The notes beneath the pieces were generated by a model. That model made no database searches and was not told where the DNA came from. It saw nothing but the letters and a program-made list of their open reading frames with translations. From assembly GCA_910585265.1 (NCBI GenBank), contig CAJUCA010000001.1, positions 99,927 to 163,926 of the forward strand: a stretch of 64,000 bases of DNA. Reading direction: 5' to 3'. Position numbers and translations under genes: made by a program. Shown piece after piece: positions 1-8,143 of the stretch; the first letter of the stretch is position 1; each line of letters begins with the position of its first letter. The stretch is from an uncultured Oscillospiraceae bacterium (GTDB taxonomy: Bacteria > Bacillota > Clostridia > Oscillospirales > Oscillospiraceae).

Positions 1-1
1 C

Positions 2-1120
2 GACATGGCGGCCTTCCTCCACAGCGAGATGCGGAAAAACGGAGTCAGGCTGGCCCTGGGCCGCGCCGTGGCGGGCTTTGAGACCCGGGACGGCGGCGTG
101 GACGTGCTGCTGAAGGACGGGGAAACCCTCCACGCCGACCTGGCGGCCCTGGCCATCGGCGTCACTCCGGACACCGCCCTGGCTAAGGAAGCGGGGCTGG
201 AGCTGGGCCTCCGAGGCAGTATTGTGGTCAACGACCGGATGGAGACCTCCCTCCCGGACATCTACGCCGTGGGGGACGCCGTCCAGGTAAAGCACGCCGT
301 CACCGGGCAGGACGCGCTGATCTCCCTGGCGGGCCCCGCCAACAAGCAGGGCCGGATCGCGGCGGACAATATCTGCGGCGGGGACAGCTGCTACCTTGGC
401 AGTCAGGGCAGCTCCGTCCTCAAGGTGTTCGGCATGACGGCGGCGGCCACCGGGCTGAACGAGACCGCCGCCAGGCGGGCGGGGCTGGACGTGGATCGGG
501 TGGTGCTGTCCCCCATGAGCCACGCGGGTTACTACCCAGGCGGCAAGCTGATGACCATGAAGGTGGTCTTTGAAAAGGGAACCTGCCGCCTGTTAGGGGC
601 CCAGATCGTGGGCTACGAAGGGGTGGATAAGCGGATCGACGTGCTGGCCACCGCCCTGCGCGCCGGACTGTCGGCCCTCCAGCTCAAGGATCTGGATCTG
701 GCCTACGCGCCGCCCTACTCCTCCGCCAAGGACCCGGTCAATATGGCGGGGTTCCTGGTGGAAAACCTGGAAAAAGGGGTTGTGAAGCAGTTCCACCTGG
801 AGGACGTGGACACCCTGCCCAGGGACGGCAGTGTGACTCTGCTGGACGTGCGCACCCCCCAAGAGTACGCCGGAGGCTATGTGGAGGGCTTCCAGCTCAT
901 CCCCGTGGACGCCCTGCGCAAACGGCTGGGCGAGCTGGAGCGGGGCAAGCCGGTGTACGTCATGTGCCAGAGCGGCCTGCGCAGCTACATTGCCTGCCGT
1001 ATTCTGGCGGGACACGGGTTCGAGACCTACAATTTCTCCGGCGGCTTCCGGTTCTATGACGCGGTCAGGAACGACCGCCGGCTCATTGAGCGGGCCTCGG
1101 CCTGCGGTATGGATCAGTAA
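2..1120 (+). CDS. FAD-dependent CoA-disulfide reductase-type oxidoreductase with C-terminal rhodanese domain (5' partial)
   Basis: The C-terminal 372 residues of a pyridine nucleotide-disulfide oxidoreductase fused to a rhodanese domain; the N-terminus lies before the window. Visible are the second FAD-contacting motif (YAVGDAV, about residue 98), the dimerisation domain (about 140-260), and a rhodanese module (about 275-365) with the active-site loop VMCQSGLRSY and its catalytic Cys. Members of this family reduce CoA-disulfide, persulfides or polysulfide with NAD(P)H. The flavin-side redox Cys that would settle the substrate lies upstream of the window. It converges on a Crp/Fnr gene across a shared terminator and sits close to superoxide reductase, which suggests redox or sulfur stress. 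Confidence 0.85.
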   Translation, partial: DMAAFLHSEMRKNGVRLALGRAVAGFETRDGGVDVLLKDGETLHADLAALAIGVTPDTALAKEAGLELGLRGSIVVNDRMETSLPDIYAVGDAVQVKHAVTGQDALISLAGPANKQGRIAADNICGGDSCYLGSQGSSVLKVFGMTAAATGLNETAARRAGLDVDRVVLSPMSHAGYYPGGKLMTMKVVFEKGTCRLLGAQIVGYEGVDKRIDVLATALRAGLSALQLKDLDLAYAPPYSSAKDPVNMAGFLVENLEKGVVKQFHLEDVDTLPRDGSVTLLDVRTPQEYAGGYVEGFQLIPVDALRKRLGELERGKPVYVMCQSGLRSYIACRILAGHGFETYNFSGGFRFYDAVRNDRRLIERASACGMDQ

Positions 1121-1122
1121 AA

Positions 1123-1162
1123 AAGGCCCCGCCCCGCTTCCAAACCGGAAGCGGGGCGGGGT
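1123..1162. terminator. Bidirectional rho-independent terminator
   Basis: A GC-rich stem (CCCCGCCCCGCTTCC and its complement) with a very short loop lies between two convergent genes. Read on the minus strand it is followed by a run of six T, so it clearly serves the Crp/Fnr gene. On the plus strand the tail is only TATTCT. Confidence 0.8.
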
Positions 1163-1166
1163 ATTC

Positions 1167-1826
1167 TCACGTCCGGCTCAATTCCTCCAGCCGCTTTTCG
1201 TCCAGCAGCTCCACCGCCCCCCGGGACAGCTTCACCAATCCCTCGCCCTGGAGGTAGCGCAGCATCCGGGTCACCACCTCCCGGTGGGTGCCCAGGTGGT
1301 TGGCAATGGCCTCGTGGGTAATGGACAGCCGGTTCCCGTCCTCGATGGCGGCCTCCTCCAGCAGAAAGCCCGCCACCCTCCGGTCCATGCTTTTCCACAT
1401 CACCTGCTCCAGCAGCCACATCACCTCGGAGAACCGGGCGGCCATGATCTCATTGGTGTAGTTGGACAGCGGGGCAGACTGGGCCATGATCCGCTGGTAA
1501 ATCTCGGTGGGGATCACCCAGAGCTCCGTGTCCTTCTCCGCCTGGATGGTCACGTCAAACTGGAGGCTTCGCAGCATACAGGAGGCGGAAAACAGGCAGA
1601 TGTCCCGGTCGAACAGCCGATAGAGGGTGATCTCCCGCCCCCCGTCCGACAGGATGTAGGCCCGGAGCCGTCCGGACTCCACCAGCAGCAGTCCGGCGCA
1701 GTCGGCACTGCCGTTGTGAATCACCGTGCCCGCCTCGATCCGGCGGCGGATCAGGCTGTTCCTGATGCGCTCCTGATGCTCCCCCGTCAGCTCATCCCAG
1801 ATGGGAAACCAGTCTTGAACCTTCAT
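1167..1826 (-). CDS. Crp/Fnr family transcriptional regulator
   Basis: 219 residues. An N-terminal cyclic-nucleotide-binding-like beta-roll (about 15-120) is followed by a winged helix-turn-helix (about 150-205, core ITHEAIANHLGTHREVVTRM). There is no N-terminal FNR-type cysteine cluster, so an oxygen-sensing Fe-S centre is not supported. A Cys pair in the roll (SASCMLRSL) is usual in the clostridial branch. The ATG at 1826 is chosen because GGAGGATTGGA directly precedes it; a GTG 15 bases upstream would put this Shine-Dalgarno sequence inside the gene. It lies downstream of superoxide reductase on the same strand. The effector and targets are unknown. Confidence 0.88.
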   Translation of the reverse strand: MKVQDWFPIWDELTGEHQERIRNSLIRRRIEAGTVIHNGSADCAGLLLVESGRLRAYILSDGGREITLYRLFDRDICLFSASCMLRSLQFDVTIQAEKDTELWVIPTEIYQRIMAQSAPLSNYTNEIMAARFSEVMWLLEQVMWKSMDRRVAGFLLEEAAIEDGNRLSITHEAIANHLGTHREVVTRMLRYLQGEGLVKLSRGAVELLDEKRLEELSRT

Positions 1827-1855
1827 TCCAATCCTCCACACAGATGCGGCTGTTT

Positions 1856-1894
1856 GCGGGGCAAGGGGGCGGCAAAGCCGCCCCCTTGCCCCGC
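1856..1894 (-). other. Perfect 18-bp intercistronic hairpin
   Basis: The arms 1856-1873 and 1877-1894 are perfectly complementary around an AAA loop. The hairpin lies between the superoxide reductase stop and the Crp/Fnr start. No T-run follows on either strand, so RNA stabilisation or pausing is at least as likely as termination. Confidence 0.6.
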
Positions 1895-1923
1895 CTCGGC
1901 GAAATGCTCAGAAGCTCCGCGCC

Positions 1924-2298
1924 TCAGGCCCGCCAAAGGCCATGCAGATTGCAGTAGGCGTAGACGGCCTCCACCTCATCGCCCTCGCACAGGGCGAAGC
2001 AGGCGGCAGGCTCACTGCCGGGGCTGAGCACCTTCCGCTGGTTCCCCTGCTTGGTTTGAAGGGAAATCCACTCAATATGGTGCTCCTGCGCCATGGGATG
2101 CTCCACGGAGCCCACCTGTACCTTGACCAGATTCCCCTCCACCTGATACACGGGGATGTGCTTTTCGGTGGCGGCCTCGGTGGTGCCGGCGACCAGCTCG
2201 GTCATCTTCTGCCCGCAGCACATCACCGGCACCCCTGCGTTCTTCACCATCGCGATGATATTGCCGCAGTGCCCGCAGATATAAAATTTCTGTTCCAT
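1924..2298 (-). CDS. dfx: Desulfoferrodoxin (superoxide reductase)
   Basis: 124 residues, the usual length for a 2Fe-type desulfoferrodoxin. The N-terminal desulforedoxin knuckle shows CGHCG (about 9-13) and MCCG (about 27-30), giving the four Cys that hold the first iron. The neelaredoxin domain supplies the catalytic iron ligands: His in TEKHIPVY, EHPM and EHHIEWI, and the Cys-His pair near the end (YCNLHGLW). It reduces superoxide to peroxide in the cytoplasm of anaerobes without releasing O2. AGGAGGAATTGAAAC precedes the ATG. The Crp/Fnr regulator follows 97 bp downstream and may be co-transcribed. Confidence 0.95.
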   Translation of the reverse strand: MEQKFYICGHCGNIIAMVKNAGVPVMCCGQKMTELVAGTTEAATEKHIPVYQVEGNLVKVQVGSVEHPMAQEHHIEWISLQTKQGNQRKVLSPGSEPAACFALCEGDEVEAVYAYCNLHGLWRA

Positions 2299-2411
2299 GT
2301 TTCAATTCCTCCTGCTTATTTTTCCGGAGCAAGCTCCGCTTCCGGTGTGTTTATGCCCGTCCGCATACCATCCAGCCACTGGCCCTGTCCCCGTCCGTTT
2401 TCCGCCGCCTC

Positions 2412-4256
2412 TCAAATACGGAAACGTCTGATGAGGCCATTCAAGACCCGCGCCTGCTGGGACAGTTCCCGCGATACCGCCGCGCTTTTCTCCGCCGCGG
2501 CGGAGTTGCTCTGGACCACCACGGAAATCTCCTTGATCCCGGTTTCCACCAGCGAGATCATCTCCGACTGCTGGACGCTGGCGGCGGCGATCTCGTCCAT
2601 CAGCGTCTTGATGGACTGGATGCAGCTGTTGATGTCCCGCATGGCGGAGACGGCCAGATCCGTGGACTCGCTCCCCGTCTTCGCGCTCTGAATGGAGCGG
2701 CTGATGAGCTGGTTGGTGTTCTGGGCGGCCGCGGCGGATTTTGCCGCCAGATTGCGGACCTCGTCCACCACTACGGAGAAGCCCTTCCCCGCGCTTCCGG
2801 CCCGGGCAGCCTCCACAGCGGCGTTCAGTGCCAGGATACTGGTCTGGAAGGCGATATCCTCAATGGTGTTGATGATGGTGCCGATCTGGGTAGAGGACTG
2901 GTCGATGTGCTGGGTGGCCGTGGTGAGCTGCTCCATCCTGGTGTCCGCCTCGGCGGCGTAGCTGGTAGCCAGACCCACCTGCTGGGTGGCACTGCCGCAG
3001 TGCACCGCGCTGGTCTGGATCTGGGCGGTGATGGAGGTCACGTTCTCCATCAGCCCCTCCACGGAGGACGCCTGCTCTGTCGTCCCCTGGGCCATTTCGC
3101 CCAGGATGCGCCCCACATCGTCAATGGTCTTGCGCAGGCAGCTGCATACCCCGTGGGTGGTCTGGGCGATCATGCCGATCTCATCGAAGCGGCCGTAGAA
3201 GGGCTCCAGCTCCTGGTCCGCCGACAGGTTTAGATCCCCCAGCCGCCCGATGGCCCGCTCCACCACCATAAGCTCGCGGCCCTCTCTCCGCAGGATCAGC
3301 AGGGTGATCAGAATAACGGCGGCGGCGGTGACGGCGCACATCACGCCCACCAGAACCCGCACCATTGTCACGGCACCATAAACCTCCGTGGCGTTGTCCC
3401 GGACCATAGAGACCCAGCCCCGGTCCCGCAGGTACTTGTAGACCACCAGCTGCCGAACCCCGGCTTCATCCCAGTAGGAGTAGGTGTTGGCCTGGGTGCC
3501 GCCGTCCTCCTGGATGCGCCGGAGGATCTCCAGATACCCGGACTCGGTGGTGCTGGTGTTCAGCAGGGTTTCGTCCTCGTGGTAAAGGTACACTCCCGTC
3601 TCCACGTTCAGGAACACGTACTCGCTGCCGGGCAGGCCCTTGATGTTCAGGTTGAGCAGGGAATCCATCAGGTGGCTGGCATACACCCCCGCGCCCACAT
3701 AGCCGATGCACCGCTGGTCCTCAAAGATGGGGTAGTACATAGACAGGATCATGCTGCCGGTGCCGGGGGACTGCATGATGCCCGAGTTGGTCAGCTCCTG
3801 TCGGGCCAGAATGGCGTTCCTGGAAGGTATTCAGCGAATCCCCCGGCCGGGTGGTTATGCCGATGGCCCCCTGGGCGGTGTGGGTGAGGACATGGGTTTC
3901 CGGTGTGGCAATGTACAGGCCCTCAAACACCCCGGCGGCGAAGTCCTCGGTGTACTTCTGGGCCTGGGCCAGCAGCTCCGGGTCGTCCGGGTCCAAGAGC
4001 AGTGCCCGAACCTCGCCGCCCAAGGCGAAGGCTGTCATATATTCCTCTGCGATTCCTCTGCGGAGAGCACGTACGCATCAATGATGGACGCCCTTGACTC
4101 CACGGCATCGGTCATCTGATTGGTGATGTCGTTTTTGACTACGGAGGCCGCGTTGGTGGACACGAACAGCCATAGGATTGCCATGCCCACCAGGGTGACG
4201 ATGATGGGCATGATTCCGATCCGCGCAGCAAGCTTTTTGTTTTCCATGAACTTCAT
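2412..4256 (-). pseudogene. Methyl-accepting chemotaxis protein, broken by two frameshifts
   Basis: Three consecutive fragments make one receptor. Bases 4256-4035 encode the start, the first membrane helix and the beginning of the sensor. About 4044-3820 encode the middle of a Cache-type sensor in another frame (AQKYTEDFAAGVFEGLYIATP). About 3818-2412 encode the end of the sensor, a second membrane helix (about 3370-3290), HAMP-like linker and the methyl-accepting signalling domain, including the conserved hairpin tip (FQTSILALNAAVEAARAG). The first break is an 11-bp tandem duplication at 4041-4062. The second, near 3818-3822, is one extra base or two lost bases; the two shifts together return to the original frame, but an in-frame TGA lies between. 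An intact promoter and GGAGGGGAACTGTT-ATG remain. Confidence 0.88.
4041..4062. repeat. 11-bp tandem duplication that breaks the chemotaxis receptor
   Basis: ATTCCTCTGCG occurs twice head to tail (4041-4051 and 4052-4062). Deleting one copy joins the first two coding fragments as SAEE-YMTAFALGG with no stop. Confidence 0.95.
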
Positions 4257-4302
4257 AACAGTTCCCCTCCATCGGGAAAATATAGGATTGTCACCATCTC
4301 AT

Positions 4303-4331
4303 ATCATAGCCCATTGTTCCCAAAATTTCAA
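4303..4331 (-). promoter_or_regulatory. Sigma-A type promoter of the chemotaxis receptor
   Basis: On the minus strand TTGAAA (4331-4326), a 17-base spacer and TATGAT (4308-4303) lie 47 bases upstream of the receptor ATG. Confidence 0.65.
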
Positions 4332-4450
4332 GAATTACCTGCGGCGAAATGAGCATTTTTTGATGGCTCAATCCACCGCCCAACGCCGCGCTATACCCCG
4401 TTCCTCCCGGCGGAAAACCGCCTCCCCTGCCGCGCGGAAGGACCGCCCGC

Positions 4451-4510
4451 AAAAAATAAGCCCCTTCCCTGCCATCCGGCCCAACCGGGTGGCAGAAAAG
4501 GGGCGTTTTT
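4451..4510. terminator. Bidirectional terminator after glutaminase
   Basis: A long imperfect stem (4460-4504, GCCCCTT...AAGGGGC) is flanked by T-runs on both strands: GTTTTTT on plus and TTATTTTTT on minus. The minus-strand reading ends the glsA transcript. Apart from this and the receptor promoter, nothing else is seen in 4257-4582. Confidence 0.8.
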
Positions 4511-4582
4511 TCGGTTTGGCTGTCCGTTACAGCGCGGCGCAGCCATGCGGCCCTTGACCTCCCCACAGGAAGGCTCTGGCTG

Positions 4583-5500
4583 CTAAAAAATACTCAAATG
4601 CAGTTCCCCGCTCAGCCGCTCCAGCAGCTTGATCCCCGCCACGCTGTTCCCCTTGCGGTCCAGGGCGGGGCCGAATATGCCAATCCCCATGCGGGTGGGT
4701 GCCACCGCCATAATGCCTCCCCCCACGCCGCTCTTGGCCGGAACCCCCACCCGCAGGGCAAACTCCCCGGAGCCGTCATACATACCGCAGGTCATCAGAA
4801 TGGCGTTCACATACCGGGACAGGACGGATGGGAAGATCCGCTCGTTGGACACCGGGAGACGCCCCCGGTTGGACAGCACCGCCCCGATGTGGGCCAGCCC
4901 CCGGCAGTCCACCCGGATGGAGCAGGCCCGGAAGTAGCAGTCCAGCACCTCCTCCACGTCCCCATCCAACAGGCCATGGGACTTCAGCAGGTAGGCCAGC
5001 GCGCGGTTCTTGCTTCCGTGGCTCTTTTCGGAGTGGTACACCGCCTCGTCCACCCCCAGCTCCCTGTCCCCCGCCAGCTTCCGGGTCAGGTCCAGCAGGC
5101 GGCTGAACCGCTCCTCATAGCTGCCGCCGTGGATCAGGCTGCACATGACGATGGCCCCCATGTTCACCATGGGGTTGATGTTCCCGCTGTCCAGGTGCTG
5201 GTCTCCGGAGTTGATGGCGTCAAAGGGCTTGCCCGTGGCCTCCACCCCCACCCGGCTCATGACGAACTCCGCCCCGTTGTCCAGCAGGGCCTGGAGCAGC
5301 AGAATGGGCTTGACGATGCTCTGAATGGTAAAGGGCTGGCGGCAGTCCCCCGCCCAGCTCCGCTTTCCCTCGCTCCCGATGATATAGATCCCCAGGGCCT
5401 CCGGGTCCCCCTTGGCCAGCTCCGGGATATAGTCCGCCACCCGTCCCTCCCGGGCCGCGGGGCGGCATTCCTCCAGCAGACGCTCCAAAAGCTCCTCCAT
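4583..5500 (-). CDS. glsA: Glutaminase A (serine beta-lactamase-like fold)
   Basis: 305 residues, matching the family length of about 305-310. Hydrolyses L-glutamine to glutamate and ammonia in the cytoplasm. Family signatures include YIPELAKGDPEALGI near the N-terminus, the catalytic SxxK in FTIQSIVKPI (about 62-71), NPMVNMGAI and the C-terminal KSGVGGGI glycine-rich loop. The ATG at 5500 is used: it gives the normal family N-terminus, and the frame extending upstream to 5611 encodes arginine-rich, non-family sequence. Monocistronic on the minus strand with a terminator downstream. A role in acid tolerance or nitrogen supply is typical but cannot be read from the sequence. Confidence 0.93.
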   Translation of the reverse strand: MEELLERLLEECRPAAREGRVADYIPELAKGDPEALGIYIIGSEGKRSWAGDCRQPFTIQSIVKPILLLQALLDNGAEFVMSRVGVEATGKPFDAINSGDQHLDSGNINPMVNMGAIVMCSLIHGGSYEERFSRLLDLTRKLAGDRELGVDEAVYHSEKSHGSKNRALAYLLKSHGLLDGDVEEVLDCYFRACSIRVDCRGLAHIGAVLSNRGRLPVSNERIFPSVLSRYVNAILMTCGMYDGSGEFALRVGVPAKSGVGGGIMAVAPTRMGIGIFGPALDRKGNSVAGIKLLERLSGELHLSIF

Positions 5501-5596
5501 GGCATTTCCCTGCCTTTCCGGTTCAAGATTGTTTGACGACAGCGCGAAAGGCCGGCCCGGTTCCGCCGGCCGGACACGGCGTGTTCGCCGGATCAA

Positions 5597-5650
5597 AGCG
5601 GCCCTGCCCAATCCACAGGCCAGAACCTGTTCTGATTTGGCAGGGCCGCT
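5597..5650 (-). terminator. Stem-loop downstream of the FG-GAP protein gene
   Basis: AGCGGCCCTGCC (5597-5608) pairs perfectly with GGCAGGGCCGCT (5639-5650) across a long loop. It lies 20 bp after the minus-strand stop at 5670. The T-run is short (TTTGAT), so termination strength is uncertain. Confidence 0.5.
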
Positions 5651-5669
5651 CCATTTTCAGGGCAAAGCC

Positions 5670-7898
5670 TTATTTGGTGGTGATGGTAGCCGTCCTGGTG
5701 GCCCCATCCCAGCCCACGGTAAAGGTGCCCATGACATCGGCCAGGTCACGCAGCCTGTAGTAGGTGGTGTCGCCGCCCTTCTCGTTGGTGAGGATGATAT
5801 GCTGTATCGATACGGGCTTCCCGTTCACATTGATCGGGTTGGTGCCCGTGCGGTAGGTCTGGGGCCCCACAAAGCGCAGCAGGCACTCCAGGGGGTCGTT
5901 ATGACCGCCGTTGGGGGCGTAGGGGGCGTAGGCCTTCCCCGTGACCAGATTCACCCTGCCGTTCCAGCTCACATCAAACAGGGCCTTGGGGAGGGGCTTG
6001 TTCCACCAGGGGAGGGCGTCGGTCATGTACCACGCCAGATCCCGGACCGCCACATAGTTCTCGTTGTTCAGCATATAGGTATGCACCATGAACTCATAGG
6101 TGCCGTTGACCACTACCCGCTGCTGATTGGGATTGACATACTTCGGCTCCTGGGTGGCCTGCCCAGGCGTCACATCGTAGGCGCACACGCCGTAGTACCG
6201 GGTGTTCACCAGAATCTCCGGCTTCCCATCCCCATCAATGTCCGCCACAGTGGGGGCGGCATACGCGCCGTTGTCGTAAGCGGTGGGGCCGCTCTCGTAA
6301 ATAGCGGAGTGGAGCTTGTGCTTGGTGAGCAGCTTGCCGCTGCCGTCCACCACATAGAGGGAGCCGTCCACGCCGGTCTTGGTTCCGGCGGCGTTGACCG
6401 TGCTGGACGCAAAGATCACCTCCGGCTTGCCGTCTCCGTTGATGTCGGCGGCCACCGGCTCGGTGGCTGTCTCATACACCGCACCATTGCTGTTGGGCAG
6501 GACAAAGGGCCAGCCCTCCAGCTCTTTGCTGGTGTCCTTCAGGGAGTAGCAGTGCACCATGCCGTCGGAGGAGTTGAACAGGATCTCGTTCACCCCGTCC
6601 CCGTTGACATCCGCCACCAGGGGCACGGACAGCACGTCCGCGCTGATGTTTTCGTTGCTCTGGTTCAGGGGAGCACCCAGCTTGGGATTGGTGATGTTTG
6701 TGGGGATGTTCTCCCAGTTATAGCCCCCGTTGTTGAACCGGGTGTGATCCTGGTTCAAAATGTATACGGTGCTGTAGCGGGCGTCCTTGATGGTGAAGGG
6801 GCTTCGGTTGTTAGGGTCCAGGAGGGACGCGGTGTAGTCCAGCATCACGGCGGTGACCACCACCTCGGACCTGCCGTCGCCGTCCACGTCCACATAACGG
6901 GCAGTGGAGAAGGTCATAACCGGGCGGTAGGTGCCCTCGCGGCCCTTCTGCTCCAGGCTCTCCCATTGCAGGCCCAAGCCCCAGCCGCCGTTCTCCCGCT
7001 CCAGCTCCCGGCCATAGTTCTCATAAAAACCCACTGCGCTCCAGGGGATCTGTCCGCCGTAGCTGAACCGATCCTTGGAGTCGTTCTGGAACTTGCCGCT
7101 GACCATCACCGGGGTGCCGTCGCCGTCGAACGCGCTGATAAACTGGTTGTCGGTGGGCACAATGATCTCGGGCAGGCCGTCGCCGTCCAGGTCGCCGGTG
7201 GCGATGCCGTTGCTGTAGATGCCGTCCACATAGCTTTCGGGCAGTGGGCCGCCAACCTTCGCCTGGGGCCAGCCGGGCTTCAGATTGCCGTCACAGCCAA
7301 AGACATAGAGGCTGACGGAGTGGGCCACACCCAGGCCGGCGATGATCTCCTGCTTGCCGTCGCCGTCCAAATCGTCCGCCGTCAAAGCCCAGGCAGAGCC
7401 CCCGTTAGGATCGGTGCGCTGGGGCCAGCCGGGGAGGAAATAGCCCTGGCTGTTCAGCACCGACACGGTGCCGTTGGCGTAGGCCGCCGCGATCTCCAGC
7501 TTGCCGTCCCCGTTCAAATCCTTCACCACGGGGGTGCACAGCATCTTCCCCGCCGGGTTCGCGCCGCTGTTGGTATAGCGGGAGTACGGGGTGGAGCGGT
7601 CCTTGCCCGCGTTCACCTGCCACTTCACCTTTCCGGTGGCGGCGTCCGCCACTGTGAGCGTATAGGCTCCGGCGATCACTTCCAGCTTGCCGTCGCCGTC
7701 CAAATCCGTCACGATGGGGGCGGCCCAGTAGGACTCCTCAACGTATTCCGTACCATTATGGGGCTGGAGCACCGACTCTCCGCCCACCAGGGTGTACTTC
7801 TCCTTCAGCCCGATCACAGGCTCCGCCGCGGAAGCTGTGGGGACAGTCAGGGAACAGAAAATCGCCAGGGACAGCAAAAGGGACATCGCTTTTTTCAT
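5670..7898 (-). CDS. Secreted FG-GAP/VCBS repeat protein with C-terminal copper-amine-oxidase-like domain
   Basis: 742 residues. A signal peptide (about 1-24, ending TASA before AEPV) is followed by at least eight blade motifs of the form D-(L/V/I)-(D/N)-GDG-x(2)-E-(I/V), spread over about 50-590. They include DLDGDGKLEV, DLNGDGKLEI, DVDGDGRSEV and DIDGDGKPEI. These are calcium-binding FG-GAP repeats that build an integrin-alpha-like beta-propeller. The last 130 residues look like the stalk domain found on many clostridial surface proteins (YVAVRDLAWYM, YYRLRDLADVMG, FTVGWDGATRTATI). It is probably extracellular, with adhesion or polymer binding a guess. ATG 7898 is chosen for GGAAAGGTG about 10 bases upstream. 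Single gene with its own promoter. Confidence 0.85.
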   Translation of the reverse strand: MKKAMSLLLSLAIFCSLTVPTASAAEPVIGLKEKYTLVGGESVLQPHNGTEYVEESYWAAPIVTDLDGDGKLEVIAGAYTLTVADAATGKVKWQVNAGKDRSTPYSRYTNSGANPAGKMLCTPVVKDLNGDGKLEIAAAYANGTVSVLNSQGYFLPGWPQRTDPNGGSAWALTADDLDGDGKQEIIAGLGVAHSVSLYVFGCDGNLKPGWPQAKVGGPLPESYVDGIYSNGIATGDLDGDGLPEIIVPTDNQFISAFDGDGTPVMVSGKFQNDSKDRFSYGGQIPWSAVGFYENYGRELERENGGWGLGLQWESLEQKGREGTYRPVMTFSTARYVDVDGDGRSEVVVTAVMLDYTASLLDPNNRSPFTIKDARYSTVYILNQDHTRFNNGGYNWENIPTNITNPKLGAPLNQSNENISADVLSVPLVADVNGDGVNEILFNSSDGMVHCYSLKDTSKELEGWPFVLPNSNGAVYETATEPVAADINGDGKPEVIFASSTVNAAGTKTGVDGSLYVVDGSGKLLTKHKLHSAIYESGPTAYDNGAYAAPTVADIDGDGKPEILVNTRYYGVCAYDVTPGQATQEPKYVNPNQQRVVVNGTYEFMVHTYMLNNENYVAVRDLAWYMTDALPWWNKPLPKALFDVSWNGRVNLVTGKAYAPYAPNGGHNDPLECLLRFVGPQTYRTGTNPINVNGKPVSIQHIILTNEKGGDTTYYRLRDLADVMGTFTVGWDGATRTATITTK

Positions 7899-8027
7899 CT
7901 GACACACACCTTTCCGAACCTATTTCCCAGCCAATGCCCGCCCCGGCGGACACGCGCTGGCATAATTTTTGCCGCGTCTCTGGAAAAAAACGAGATTTCC
8001 CCAAAAACAAGGCAATATCCGAGGTAA

Positions 8028-8056
8028 AGTATAGCACCTTATACAATCTCTGTCAA
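8028..8056 (-). promoter_or_regulatory. Strong consensus promoter of the FG-GAP protein gene
   Basis: On the minus strand TTGACA (8056-8051), a 17-base spacer and TATACT (8033-8028). The start codon is about 130 bases downstream, leaving a sizeable 5' UTR. Confidence 0.75.
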
Positions 8057-8098
8057 GGGAGCGGGCCGGAAATCAGACCCCCTCAGCGGATCAAAGCG

Positions 8099-8125
8099 AA
8101 GCCCCGGCCATCGGCCGGGGCTTCG
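8099..8125 (-). terminator. Terminator hairpin after pgi
   Basis: GAAGCCCCGGCC and its perfect complement enclose a three-base loop 19 bp past the pgi stop. The T-tract on the minus strand is weak (GCTTTGAT). Confidence 0.6.
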
Positions 8126-8143
8126 CCAGCTTCCCCCAATTAC

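Noticed and set aside
1167..1826. FNR-type oxygen sensor.
   Set aside because: The N-terminal cysteine cluster needed for an Fe-S centre is absent, and no TTGAT-N4-ATCAA box was found nearby.
3800..4062. Programmed ribosomal frameshifting in the chemotaxis receptor.
   Set aside because: No slippery heptamer or downstream structure at either junction; an exact 11-bp tandem duplication explains the first break, and the second needs only a one- or two-base indel.
5499..8027. A long plus-strand open frame opposite the FG-GAP protein gene.
   Set aside because: No family motifs; it mirrors the repetitive DxDGDG coding on the other strand, which has a signal peptide, promoter and ribosome site.
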